A DNA stretch of 64,000 nucleotides, taken from positions 4,572,036 to 4,636,035 of the forward strand of contig NC_019683.1 in assembly GCF_000316605.1 (NCBI RefSeq), read 5' to 3'. This stretch comes from [Leptolyngbya] sp. PCC 7376. Its GTDB lineage: Bacteria; Cyanobacteriota; Cyanobacteriia; Cyanobacteriales; MRBY01. Each line of letters begins with the position of its first letter. Position 1 is the stretch's first letter. The notes beneath the pieces are model-generated. The model had not been told where the DNA came from. It did no database searches and saw nothing but the letters and a program-made list of their open reading frames with translations. A program made the translations under genes and the position numbers. Shown piece after piece: positions 55,187-64,000 of the stretch.

Positions 55187-56539
55187 ATGACTCATTTTGG
55201 CATTATTTGTCCAGCAACAACTAGTCATTTAAACTGTATGGCTGCTATTGGTTCTGAATTAAAACAGCGAGGTCATCGGGTAACGGTATTAGGAATTGCA
55301 GATGCAGAATCTCTTGTCTTAGCTGCCAATTTAGATTTTCACTTAATTGGTGAATCTGATTTTCCGGAAGGATATATGCAAGTAGTATCTGACAAAATCC
55401 GTAGTTTAAAAGGGTTTAACGCAGTGAAGTACACACTGTTGCGGATCTCGAAAGGAGCTGAATTATGCTTCCGAGAAATCCCAAAGGCGATTCAGACAGC
55501 TGGTATCGAAGCATTATTAGTGGATCAAGCCACACCCGCTGGAGGAACAATTGCCGAACATTTAGGTATTCCTTTTATCACAGTATGTAATGCCTTAATG
55601 TTCAACCAAGAAGACAGCATTCCTCCCAATAGTCTCTTTTGGAAATATGATCCTTCGTGGATCGGGATTCTGAGAAATAAAATCGGTTATGCTTTTGTGA
55701 ATCGCTTCGGAAAGAGCTTACTAAAATTAGTGAATGAGTGGCGACGTAAGTGGAATTTACCTATTTATCAAAACTTTGATCAAAGCTATTCAAAGTTGGC
55801 TCAAATCACCCATCTAGTCGCCGAATTTGATTTTCCCAAAAAAGAACTTCCTCCCCATTTTCACTTCACAGGAACATATTTTAATGCTGCTATTAGAGAA
55901 TTTGTAGATTTCCCTTATGACAAGCTGACAGATCAGCCTCTGATTTATGTTTATGTGGGGAATTTACAAAGTCACCTTTTTTGGGTTTTCGAAATGATTG
56001 CCCAAGCTTGTGTGGATCTAGATGCACAATTAGTCATTGCTTTAGGAGGCAACACTAGTCCAGAACAGATGAAATTAGCTGGAGACCCTATTGTGGTAAG
56101 CCGTGCACCACAATTAGAACTCTTGCAAAGAGCGAGTTTGACAATTACTCATGCTGGGTTAAATACAACCTTGGAATCTCTCAGTAATGGTGTCCCCATA
56201 GTTGCGATTCCGATCTCTAATGATCAGCCTGGTGTAGCAGCACGGATTGCTTGGACAAAAGTAGGTGAAGCGATCTCTATCAAACAGGTAAATGTAAAAC
56301 GACTAGGCCAAGCAATCAAGCAAGTTTTAACGAAAAGTGTTTACAAAGAAAATGCTTTAAGACTACAAAAAGCGATTGAGCAATCAGGTGGCTTAAGCCT
56401 TGCGGCTAACATCATCGAGAACGCAATTTCTACAGGTCAACCTGTTCTTGCTGAAACTTTAAGCGCTTCTAGTTTTACAAGTGATCAAAAACCTAGAGAA
56501 AATCTCTCTAAAAACAATGCATATCTTACTTCACAATAG
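55187..56539 (+). CDS. GT1-family glycosyltransferase (UGT/MGT type)
   Basis: 450 residues of the GT-B fold. The N-terminal half begins FGIICPATTSHLNCMAAIGS, and the nucleotide-sugar half has SRAPQLELLQRASLTITHAG and LESLSNGVPIVAIPISNDQPG. It is related to macrolide and zeaxanthin glucosyltransferases (CrtX-like). In salmochelin synthesis a GT1 enzyme (IroB) sugars a siderophore, so a similar role is possible here. A carotenoid or lipid substrate is equally compatible. Confidence 0.82.
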   Translation: MTHFGIICPATTSHLNCMAAIGSELKQRGHRVTVLGIADAESLVLAANLDFHLIGESDFPEGYMQVVSDKIRSLKGFNAVKYTLLRISKGAELCFREIPKAIQTAGIEALLVDQATPAGGTIAEHLGIPFITVCNALMFNQEDSIPPNSLFWKYDPSWIGILRNKIGYAFVNRFGKSLLKLVNEWRRKWNLPIYQNFDQSYSKLAQITHLVAEFDFPKKELPPHFHFTGTYFNAAIREFVDFPYDKLTDQPLIYVYVGNLQSHLFWVFEMIAQACVDLDAQLVIALGGNTSPEQMKLAGDPIVVSRAPQLELLQRASLTITHAGLNTTLESLSNGVPIVAIPISNDQPGVAARIAWTKVGEAISIKQVNVKRLGQAIKQVLTKSVYKENALRLQKAIEQSGGLSLAANIIENAISTGQPVLAETLSASSFTSDQKPRENLSKNNAYLTSQ

Positions 56540-56624
56540 CCATATTCCTTAGCTATCATCTTTTTTTTACTTGCAATTTTTACGAGTAATTCTTTTGATC
56601 AAATCTAATTTAATCTAATAAAAA

Positions 56625-56903
56625 ATGGAGACAAATATGTCCGATACAAATCAAGCCAAGCTCTTTGAAATTTTAGCAACTGTTGCTGAGACTGATGTTG
56701 GCAAAGTATCTTCTGAGATTGACTTGACAGCTTTGGGTCTAAGTTCAATAGATGTAACTGAAGTTATGTTCGAAATTGAGGAAGAATTTCTTGTTGAATT
56801 TCCGGATCAAGAGGATATTACTAAACGCTTTGATGGATTGAAAACAGTCAACGATCTTCTCACGATTGTCAATACTTTAATTGCAGAAAAGGAGGGAGGT
56901 TAA
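56625..56903 (+). CDS. Acyl carrier protein
   Basis: 92 residues (or 88 from the second ATG at 56637). The phosphopantetheine Ser is in LTALGLSSIDVTEVMFEIEE, with SSID where housekeeping ACP has DSLD. The Asp-to-Ser change marks it as a specialised ACP. Its stop overlaps the first ketosynthase start (TAATG), so the two are made together. Confidence 0.87.
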   Translation: METNMSDTNQAKLFEILATVAETDVGKVSSEIDLTALGLSSIDVTEVMFEIEEEFLVEFPDQEDITKRFDGLKTVNDLLTIVNTLIAEKEGG

Positions 56904-58117
56904 TGCGTATTGCCATCACAGGTTTGGGGACAATTTCTTCTATTGGCAAGAACCAAGAAACTTTTTTAAAAAGTTTAAAAGAAGGTTATTGTGGCATTGC
57001 AGAAACGTCTTTATTTAATGCTCAGGATTTTCGGGCTAAAACTGCTGCAGAAGTTAAGGATTATAATCCCCAAGACTATTTCACAAATAAGCAGTTAGTC
57101 TCTCTTGATCGTTTTGCTCAATTTGCGATAATTTCTGCACGAGAAGCAGTACAAGATGCAAAGCTCACTATCACTCCAGAGAATGCTACTCATATTGCTG
57201 TCATTCATAGCACTGGAACAGTAGGAGGACAGACAACTCAGGAGCATAATTACCAGCGCTTTTATGGGGAAGGGATCCCAAGGGTACATCCGATGACTGT
57301 AGCCAAAATTATGCCTTCTGCCTCCGCCTCCCAGATCAGTATGGATCTTGGTGCTAAAGGTCCTGTTTTTGGTACTGCTAGTGCTTGTGCTTCTTCGGCC
57401 CATGCGATCGCCATGGGTATGTTGCTATTGCAATCGGGACTAGCAGATGTAGCGATCGTCGGTGGAGCTGAGGCAACAATTACGCCAGGATTTTTACGAT
57501 GCTGGGAAGCAATGAGAGTTGTCTCTCGAGATTTCTGTCGACCTTTTTCACAGAAGCGAGGCGGAGTGGTTATCGGGGAAGGGGCTGGTACTCTGGTTCT
57601 CGAAACGATGGAACATGCTGAAGCTCGTAATGCCCCAATTCATGCTGAGTGCTTAGGTTTTGGGATGAGTGCAGATGCTACGAGTATCCTACAACCGGAT
57701 GTAGATGGTGCAATGAGATCAATGCAGATGGCTCTCGAACAAGCAAAACTTCAGCCTGAGCAAATCCAGTACATTAATGCCCACGGCACAGGCACTGCCC
57801 AGAACGATCCCACTGAAACAAAAGCTATTCGACAAGTTTTTGGAGCAGCAGCAGATAATGTTGCGGTTTCTTCGACAAAATCAATGCTTGGTCATACTCT
57901 CGGTGCTGCTGGTGCTGTGGAGGCGATCGCCACCATTCAAGCAATTAAAAATGGTTTTGCACCACCCACTATTGGTTTTATTGCACCAGACCCACTATGT
58001 GATCTTGACTATGTACCAAACAAAGCTCGCCCCCTAACAATTGACTATGCCCTTAGCAACTCTTTTGGTTTTGGTGGCTTAAACGTTGCTCTTGTTTTTG
58101 GAAAACACCATGCCTAA
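56903..58117 (+). CDS. FabF-like beta-ketoacyl-ACP synthase, copy 1
   Basis: 404 residues. Active-site Cys162 is in TASACASSAHAI, His294 in NAHGTGTAQNDPTET, and Lys326/His331 in TKSMLGHTLGAAGAVEA, so the full Cys-His-Lys-His set is there. It condenses acyl and malonyl units on ACP. It is co-translated with the ACP gene and followed by a paralog. The set is separate from, and diverged from, the primary FabF. Confidence 0.88.
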   Translation: MRIAITGLGTISSIGKNQETFLKSLKEGYCGIAETSLFNAQDFRAKTAAEVKDYNPQDYFTNKQLVSLDRFAQFAIISAREAVQDAKLTITPENATHIAVIHSTGTVGGQTTQEHNYQRFYGEGIPRVHPMTVAKIMPSASASQISMDLGAKGPVFGTASACASSAHAIAMGMLLLQSGLADVAIVGGAEATITPGFLRCWEAMRVVSRDFCRPFSQKRGGVVIGEGAGTLVLETMEHAEARNAPIHAECLGFGMSADATSILQPDVDGAMRSMQMALEQAKLQPEQIQYINAHGTGTAQNDPTETKAIRQVFGAAADNVAVSSTKSMLGHTLGAAGAVEAIATIQAIKNGFAPPTIGFIAPDPLCDLDYVPNKARPLTIDYALSNSFGFGGLNVALVFGKHHA

Positions 58118-58222
58118 ATAAAGGTTAATTATAAATTTTGACGATTGTAAGCATTGCCCAGAAAAATCAGCGCATTTTACCAATATTAAAAACGAATTTA
58201 TTAAAGAGTAGGAATTGAGATA

Positions 58223-59434
58223 ATGCGTATTGTCGTTACGGGTTTAGGGACTATTTGTGCCACTGGTAATAATAGAAAAGCATTCTTGCAAAGCTTGCAG
58301 GAAGGTCATTGTGGTATTAACGAGACAACATCATTTGATGTAAAACACTTTCGCGCTAAAACCTCTGGTGAAGTAAAAAACTATCAACCTTCTGATTATT
58401 TTGATAGTAAACAGCTTTCAACTCTAGATCGCTTTGCTCAATTCGCAATCATCTCTGCCCGTGAAGCGATTCAGGATGGTCAACTCATAATTACACCAGA
58501 CAATGCAACCCGTATTGCTGTTATTCATGGAACGGGAGTGGGTGGTCAAGTCACCCAAGATTCTTCTTATTATCGTTTCTATGGTAAAGGAAATCATAAA
58601 CTACACCCCTTTACTGTGCCAAAGTTAATGCCTTCAGCATCAGCTTCTCAAATCAGTATGGATCTAGGTATTCAAGGGCCTGTATTTGGTCCAGTTAGTG
58701 CCTGTGCTTCTGCAAGTCATGCGATCGCCCTAGGAATGATGTTTTTGCAATCGGGCCAAGTGGATGTTGCTTTAGTCGGTGGTGCAGAAGCACCGATTAC
58801 CCCAGGCTGTGTAAGAGCTTGGGAAGCGATGCGAGTTATTTCTCGGGATGTCTGTCGGCCTTTTTCTAAAGATCGCGGAGGGATGGTGATTGGCGAGGGA
58901 GCAGGCACTTTAATGCTTGAAACCCTTAGCCATGCTCAAGCTCGAAATGCCCCAATACGTTCTGAATATCTAGGCTGGGGAATGTGTGCGGATGCAGGAA
59001 GCCTGCTGAAACCAGATGTGAATGGAGCCACACGTGCCATGAAAGCAGCTTTAGAACAGGCACAACTTCAACCCGATCAGCTGCAATATGTGAATGCCCA
59101 TGGTACAGGCACTCCACAGAATGATCCCACTGAAACTCAAGCCATCCACCAAGTTTTTGGCTCTCATGCCGATCATCTTGCAGTGTCCTCAACAAAATCG
59201 ATGTTAGGCCATACATTGGGTGCTTCTGGAGCATTAGAAGCCGTGGCAACGACCTTATCCATTCAACATAATTTTGCACCACCGACTGTTGGCTATCTGG
59301 GTTTAGATCCTAAATGTGATTTAGATTATGTTCCCAATACAGCCCGTTCTCTTGGCATTGATTATGCAATGAGTAACTCGTTTGCTTTTGGAGGCTTAAA
59401 TGTCGCCCTTGTTTTTGGTCGATATAAAATGTAG
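58223..59434 (+). CDS. FabF-like beta-ketoacyl-ACP synthase, copy 2
   Basis: 403 residues, collinear with copy 1 and about two-thirds identical by eye. Active-site Cys is in GPVSACASASHAI, His in NAHGTGTPQNDPTET, and Lys/His in TKSMLGHTLGASGALEA. Because the Cys is kept it is not a chain-length factor of the Cys-to-Gln type. Tandem copies could act as a heterodimer or on different chain lengths. It is the last gene of the plus-strand cluster. Confidence 0.88.
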   Translation: MRIVVTGLGTICATGNNRKAFLQSLQEGHCGINETTSFDVKHFRAKTSGEVKNYQPSDYFDSKQLSTLDRFAQFAIISAREAIQDGQLIITPDNATRIAVIHGTGVGGQVTQDSSYYRFYGKGNHKLHPFTVPKLMPSASASQISMDLGIQGPVFGPVSACASASHAIALGMMFLQSGQVDVALVGGAEAPITPGCVRAWEAMRVISRDVCRPFSKDRGGMVIGEGAGTLMLETLSHAQARNAPIRSEYLGWGMCADAGSLLKPDVNGATRAMKAALEQAQLQPDQLQYVNAHGTGTPQNDPTETQAIHQVFGSHADHLAVSSTKSMLGHTLGASGALEAVATTLSIQHNFAPPTVGYLGLDPKCDLDYVPNTARSLGIDYAMSNSFAFGGLNVALVFGRYKM

Positions 59435-59794
59435 ACATTGTCAACTTAGCCCACGCTCACTGGTTTTAGAGCGAGGTATTAAATCCTGTCAATCGCTTTA
59501 ATATCACTTCTAAGGGAACAACGATAGCTATGTGATCTAATACCAGTGGCTCAAGCGCTAACTCATCGTCTCTCGATAGATTTGAATACCAATTTATTCT
59601 CAGATTGTCCCCAGGTCAGCCTGTGAAAATTACTGTTTAAATGCCATCGAAAGTCTATTCGACGAGCTGAAAAACGAGAATAAAATGACTTTTTGCTCTA
59701 TAGGTCACTAAGTATGATAATCCATTACCAATAAGGAGAAAGGAATCTCAATTAGTAGAGATCGAAATATTCATTGGCTTTAGTCCTCTACCCT
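59435..59794. other. Intergenic region of 360 bp after the biosynthetic cluster
   Basis: Lies between convergent genes. A short open stretch reading NAIESLFDELKNENKMTFC near 59640-59700 may be a gene remnant, but I recognise no family. No clear terminator was found. Confidence 0.45.
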
Positions 59795-61273
59795 TTAGCG
59801 ATACTGAAACAAACCCAATTTCAACACGTAGGCATAACCAACAAAAAACATTACTAAAAACGGTAGGGAGAGAAAATGGCCATGATATAAAGCAAAACCA
59901 ATCGTTATTGCTAAATACGTCAGCATTAGTAGCTCTAACCCAACAACCCAAGTTTTCGCACCTCGATATTTTTTAGTTTTCCAGGATTCAAATCGATTCA
60001 CGAGACCATGCTTAGGCGTCCGAACAAATTCGGTGCCGAAACGCAGAAGACCGTCACAAACAGCTAAAGATTGATTGAGGCTCATGCCAATACCTAAACT
60101 AAGTAGAAAGAAAATGTGATATCCAAACCGCCATGGAGACTCTAAATCATTATTTTGAGCGCGCTGAGATACCCAGTAAAAACCAAATAGATTGAGTGTG
60201 GTGATTACAAAAATAGGTAGGTAAATGTACAAGCCATATTCCCATTGATGTTGGGAGATATATATTTGATAGGGCAAAGACAAAAGCAACAACACCATCA
60301 ACAGAAGATAGTTGAAATTGTTTGTGAGATGTAGAAACGCTTCAAATTTCACGTGTAGCGGGATCTTGGCTCGCAACACCGACCCCAGAATTTTTTTTGC
60401 AACTTGGCTCGCCCCTTTGGCCCAACGAAACTGCTGCGATTTAAAGGAATTCATCTCCATGGGCAGCTCGGCGGGCACCACAATATGTGGCAAATAGATA
60501 CAGTTCCAGTCTTTAAGCTGAACCCGATAGGAGAGATCGAGATCTTCTGTGACGGTGGTATGTTGCCAACCACCAGCATCAACAATTGCTGATGCTCGCC
60601 AAATTCCTGCCGTTCCGTTGAAATTAAAAAAACAGCCTGCTCGATTGCGTGCTGTTTGTTCGATGACAAAGTGGCCGTCTAGCATCAAGGCTTGGACTTC
60701 TGTCAGCAAAGAATATTTGCGGTTGAGATGTGCCCATCTTGCTTGAACCATTCCTACAGAAGGGTCAGTGAAATAGTTCACCATTTGTAAGAGCGTCTCG
60801 GGCTGAGGCACAAAGTCTGCATCGAAAATTGTGATCAGCTCACCTGTGGCTTGCTTGAGTCCATAGTCTAAAGCCCCAGCCTTAAAGCCTTGACGATGGG
60901 GCCGCCGAATATAGTGAATGTTGATCCGTTCTTGGAGCTGTTCGACTTTATTTTGACAGAGCCACTGGGTTTCGTCGGTGGAATCGTCTAATACCTGGAT
61001 TTCCAGTTTGTCGGGGGGGTAGTGAAGCTCGGCGATCGCCTCAAGTAGTCGCTCCACCACATATAGCTCATTAAAAATTGGCAACTGGACTGTCACCTTC
61101 GGCAAATCAGCTTCATCAAACATATTGGTCGCTGCATAGCCAACCGTTCTGTATTTATAAAATCGCCACAGCATGACCAATTTATGAAAACCATAAATTG
61201 AAATCACTAAAAGAATGCTGAGATAAAGAACAGGTGTAAGGTCTAGAAGCACTTTAGATAACAATGCATTCAT
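59795..61273 (-). CDS. Processive-type family 2 glycosyltransferase (cellulose/mannan-synthase-like)
   Basis: 492 residues from the ATG at 61273. A membrane segment at ~10-30 precedes the GT2 domain: VTVQLPIFNELYVVERLLEA, VLDDSTDET, ITIFDADFVPQPETL, TVTEDLDLSYR and QQFRWAKG, giving D, DxD, D and QxxRW. Three to five membrane helices follow. It resembles glucomannan/cellulose synthase and ceramide glucosyltransferase types, and probably makes a surface glycan or glycolipid. Confidence 0.85.
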   Translation of the reverse strand: MNALLSKVLLDLTPVLYLSILLVISIYGFHKLVMLWRFYKYRTVGYAATNMFDEADLPKVTVQLPIFNELYVVERLLEAIAELHYPPDKLEIQVLDDSTDETQWLCQNKVEQLQERINIHYIRRPHRQGFKAGALDYGLKQATGELITIFDADFVPQPETLLQMVNYFTDPSVGMVQARWAHLNRKYSLLTEVQALMLDGHFVIEQTARNRAGCFFNFNGTAGIWRASAIVDAGGWQHTTVTEDLDLSYRVQLKDWNCIYLPHIVVPAELPMEMNSFKSQQFRWAKGASQVAKKILGSVLRAKIPLHVKFEAFLHLTNNFNYLLLMVLLLLSLPYQIYISQHQWEYGLYIYLPIFVITTLNLFGFYWVSQRAQNNDLESPWRFGYHIFFLLSLGIGMSLNQSLAVCDGLLRFGTEFVRTPKHGLVNRFESWKTKKYRGAKTWVVGLELLMLTYLAITIGFALYHGHFLSLPFLVMFFVGYAYVLKLGLFQYR

Positions 61274-61396
61274 ATTCGCGAGCAACTAGTTTGAAATGAT
61301 GATGAACGAGGCTTCTCTGTCTAAATACAAGCGCTTAGAGATAGCCCCAAATAGCGGAGGCCTTTAGGCAATTAATGAGGCCAATTAAATGTAGGG

Positions 61397-62248
61397 TTAT
61401 GACTGCTCATTGAGCGACCAATCGTAATTAGAGTATTTGACTTTGTAGTCTCCGGCTCTTAGGTAATCACTCTCTTCAGCGCTAATGTACTCGGTGATGA
61501 AGTTTAGAACTGCTCGTTCACCTTCATTCCCAGCAAAGCCTTCATCGGTGCCGAAGCTTGCAATCCAGTCTTCTTTAAACCAATCAAAAATTGCGGAAAT
61601 ACGTACTTCTCCTTTTTCGCGGTCAATCTCGAAAACTTCTTTTCTGCTTAGGAAAATTCGTACTTGGTCATCTAGCTGAGCGTCTAGATTTTCGGCAGTG
61701 TAAGGTTCTTGGCGTAGATAAGGGCAACTTACTGCTGCACAAACGAGGGCTGCATGGATACGAGGTTCGTTGAAATCGACGCGAAGAATATCGTGTTCAA
61801 TATTGTTGAGCGTTTTCTCATCTTGCAAGATGCCATGACGATTGAAACGCCATACACCGGAAATATCCCTAATGCTTTCTTTAATGGGAGACTCATCAAT
61901 AATTGCTTTGAGAGTGAGCGAGTTGTAAGCGTTGATTAGCAAGGCAATTTTTGCTTCTTCACTCCAGGTTTCGTAGGTGGCTGGATCGAGCTGTTGTAAT
62001 GACGCGTTATAAGCGTCTAATTGTTGACGATTTTTTTGTAGGGTTTTGTAGTCCACTAAGCCTTCTGCATCAACATAAGTTGAAAGAACCTCCGCAAAGG
62101 TCTCTGTATCCGCATTTTCTGTGGTGCTATTCGCTGGTGTTTCTTGGGCGATCGCCGGACTAGAGGTCTGTGATGAAGGCGAGGCGAAACATCCGTTCAC
62201 ACCAATAAAGGCGGGAATCAACAGCGTCAACAAATATTGTTTTCTCAT
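61397..62248 (-). CDS. DUF547 lipoprotein
   Basis: 283 residues. The N-terminus is a lipoprotein signal with lipobox VNGC (Cys ~20), then a Ser/Thr/Pro-rich linker. The DUF547 domain has LINAYNSLTLKAI, SIRDISGVWRF, LNNIEHDILR and ALVCAAVSCPYLR. Function is unknown; periplasmic face of a membrane is expected. Confidence 0.82.
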   Translation of the reverse strand: MRKQYLLTLLIPAFIGVNGCFASPSSQTSSPAIAQETPANSTTENADTETFAEVLSTYVDAEGLVDYKTLQKNRQQLDAYNASLQQLDPATYETWSEEAKIALLINAYNSLTLKAIIDESPIKESIRDISGVWRFNRHGILQDEKTLNNIEHDILRVDFNEPRIHAALVCAAVSCPYLRQEPYTAENLDAQLDDQVRIFLSRKEVFEIDREKGEVRISAIFDWFKEDWIASFGTDEGFAGNEGERAVLNFITEYISAEESDYLRAGDYKVKYSNYDWSLNEQS

Positions 62249-62383
62249 GATTAATAAGCAATTTTAAAAGAACTGGCTAACCTTTACTGAGCATAAATTC
62301 CTCACCTGTTACACAACTGAAAGCATCCTGATAAGGAGATAAGTTCTTGATGTTTTGTCACTGTAGAAGTCCACAACAACTTC

Positions 62384-64000
62384 TTAGTTATGGTTTTTTT
62401 GGCGCTGTATGCCGAAGAGAAATAGCCCAAGGAGAAATGGCCCCCAGAGGATACTTTGCTGCCAATAACTGAGTGACCAACTTTCCATTCCCAGCGCTAA
62501 CTGATACGGCAGTGCAAAGTAGATAAACGCAGAGATGCTAATGAGTTGTATGCCCCAGTTGCGGCTTGATACGGCAAACGGTACAAGCCAAGTAAAGTAC
62601 CAAGCATGAATAATCGGTGACAGCAGCATCAATGTGATCAAATAGTGTTCTGTAAATCGCCCAACTGACTTGAATTTGCGTAACCCCCACAAAAGGCTAA
62701 TGAACAATGGCACTGCATAAATCCAGTTGAGCTTGACAGAGGCCGGCCATAAATAAGTCACCCATTGGGGAATCAAAGACGCACTGCGTCCATAGCTGAC
62801 AAACGGCGAGGTGATTGGAACAACCGGGCAGCTCCAACCTTGGCAAAAGGGAAGTGCTGCAATTAAAAAGGGCAGAATTCCTAACAAAAGTAGGGCGATC
62901 GCCTTGCCCCAATTCTTAAAACGCCAATGCGATGTTTGTTCGTCTGTACTCGAAATATCTGCTGAGTGGACTTGCCGCCAAGCCAGAAATCCTAAAACAG
63001 GTAAGGACATCCATTTGGTTGCAATGCTCAGGCCTAGCCATAATACACTTTTGAATTTAGCCAATGTTAATTTATTCGGTGGCGATCGCCTTTTTCCTTC
63101 AGTTTCCGAATGGGGAGAATCCCAGTTCAACCAAGCAGCGACCAAAGCCAATAAAAACCAGCTATCGTAATGCCCACCACCAGCAAAGCTATAAATCACC
63201 AGTGGATTCCAGGCGTAGATCAAGCTGGCCTTATAACCAAAACGGCAACTAAGTAACCGACAAATTCCTAAGTCAGCGACCACAAAAGCTGACTTAAATA
63301 ACAAGACAGAAGGACTCAACGCAGCTAACACCCGAAACCCTAGTTGTGTTACTGGTGGGTAAATCGCGGCATGGTCAGGATGATTAATTTTAGACCACCA
63401 ATCAAAGCGCAAGTGATTAAGCACATCAGCATCTGGCGCTAGCAGATAAGGATTGAAACCGTGATTTTGCAAATGGCCTTCCCACAGATAACGCCAAATA
63501 TCGTCACCGGGATACATCGCTAGTAAAAGTAAACGCGGGGCGATCGCCAACCCCCAAAACCAGTAACGATTGACTTTAGATAAACTATGACTGGCAAGGA
63601 AACCAATACTCATTAATCCCATCGCTACCCAGAAATGAGGAACAGCATTAGGGTCATTGAGAAAGTCCCCATTGGGAACTGCCCAGATACTCCCGACTAA
63701 CATCAAGAGGGCGATCGCACCGAGTAATATTTGCTGCATAGACTTTTGTCTCACAAAAGCCTGCCATCGTTGCCAGAATACTTGACCTGTTTTTTGCCAA
63801 TATAGTTTGGCAAGGGTCGCTAGAATCACTTGACCCGCTTTGACGCTACCTCGCACTGTACCGGATATCTTTGACTGTCCGCCCTGACGAGGCAAGTAGT
63901 TGACTGGCTGCTCACAAATTCTCAGACTGTTTTGCTGCCAATGTTCTGCGGCTTTGGCCTGCATCTCAACTGTCCAACCAAAGTCACGATTAGTCATTGC
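62384..64000 (-). CDS. Polytopic membrane glycosyltransferase fused to a GT2 domain (5' end cut by window)
   Basis: The frame is open to the window end. The first visible residues, AMTNRDFGWTVEMQ through LPRQGGQSKISGTVRGSVKAG, are the C-terminus of a dolichol-phosphate-sugar-synthase-like GT2 domain. The ATG at 63997 is therefore internal. The remaining ~450 residues have about eleven membrane helices and loops with MYPGDDIWRYLWEGHLQNHG and HPDHAAIYPPVTQ, typical of GT-C mannosyltransferases with an acidic first loop. A single chain could both make a polyprenyl-phosphate sugar and use it. Confidence 0.78.
   Translation of the reverse strand, partial: AMTNRDFGWTVEMQAKAAEHWQQNSLRICEQPVNYLPRQGGQSKISGTVRGSVKAGQVILATLAKLYWQKTGQVFWQRWQAFVRQKSMQQILLGAIALLMLVGSIWAVPNGDFLNDPNAVPHFWVAMGLMSIGFLASHSLSKVNRYWFWGLAIAPRLLLLAMYPGDDIWRYLWEGHLQNHGFNPYLLAPDADVLNHLRFDWWSKINHPDHAAIYPPVTQLGFRVLAALSPSVLLFKSAFVVADLGICRLLSCRFGYKASLIYAWNPLVIYSFAGGGHYDSWFLLALVAAWLNWDSPHSETEGKRRSPPNKLTLAKFKSVLWLGLSIATKWMSLPVLGFLAWRQVHSADISSTDEQTSHWRFKNWGKAIALLLLGILPFLIAALPFCQGWSCPVVPITSPFVSYGRSASLIPQWVTYLWPASVKLNWIYAVPLFISLLWGLRKFKSVGRFTEHYLITLMLLSPIIHAWYFTWLVPFAVSSRNWGIQLISISAFIYFALPYQLALGMESWSLSYWQQSILWGPFLLGLFLFGIQRQKNHN

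Noticed and set aside
1-64000. tRNA, rRNA or CRISPR arrays
   Set aside because: No T-arm signatures in tRNA context, no rRNA-like stretches and no regularly spaced direct repeats were seen.

Overview
The window comes from a cyanobacterium. The octamer GCGATCGC (HIP1) recurs dozens of times, and the gene content includes RpaB, a CRR6-type NDH-1 assembly factor, a GUN4-domain kinase, a DUF3082 protein and a pyridine-nucleotide-independent thioredoxin-reductase relative. The protein sequences and a citrate-hydroxamate siderophore locus suggest a coastal or marine strain related to Synechococcus (Picosynechococcus) sp. PCC 7002 or Leptolyngbya sp. PCC 7376. That assignment is inference.

Layout. 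1-2.5 kb: a wall-targeted hydrolase with seven peptidoglycan-binding repeats, cut by the window edge. 3-5 kb: fur, an iron-type ABC ATPase overlapping it, and CRR6. 5.4-10.5 kb: redox and signalling genes (DDOR-like flavoprotein, type II peroxiredoxin, two tandem heme-sensor adenylate cyclases). 10.7-14.6 kb: an ArsA/Get3-like ATPase, a DUF4870 protein, KptA, and a Ser/Thr kinase with a GUN4 domain. 14.7-20.0 kb: a complete guanidine-use locus on the minus strand (HypA- and HypB-type nickel chaperones, a NitT/TauT-type ABC importer, and a GdmH-like hydrolase). 20-32.3 kb: housekeeping and signalling genes (pabB, CHASE3 histidine kinase, rpaB, radA, diguanylate cyclase) with small mobile-element remnants.

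33.6-36.7 kb is a pile of mobile DNA: an ABC-ATPase ghost, an IS1-family element, a truncated IS630 element, a ~99-bp MITE, a truncated IS6 element and an intact IS630 element. The intact IS630 copy interrupts what is left of a FecCD iron-siderophore permease. 36.8-42.8 kb holds the rest of the uptake system (FepC-type ATPase, sucrase/ferredoxin-like protein, substrate-binding lipoprotein, TonB-dependent receptor with an AMIN domain).

43.5-59.4 kb is the most interesting region, a one-directional biosynthetic cluster. Its first part matches the rhizobactin-1021/schizokinen/synechobactin logic: diaminobutyrate aminotransferase, diaminobutyrate decarboxylase, NIS synthetase, GNAT acyltransferase, N-monooxygenase, MFS exporter, and a second NIS synthetase fused to a second GNAT domain. 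A tailoring block follows: alpha/beta hydrolase, GT1 glycosyltransferase, a stand-alone acyl carrier protein, and two tandem FabF-like ketosynthases with complete Cys-His-Lys-His sets. Together this predicts a lipid-tailed and possibly glycosylated citrate siderophore with dedicated acyl supply, beside an import locus whose permease is broken by an insertion sequence.

59.8-64 kb carries surface-glycan genes: a processive-type GT2, a DUF547 lipoprotein, and a membrane glycosyltransferase whose N-terminus is a GT2 domain running off the window. No rRNA, tRNA or CRISPR array was seen.
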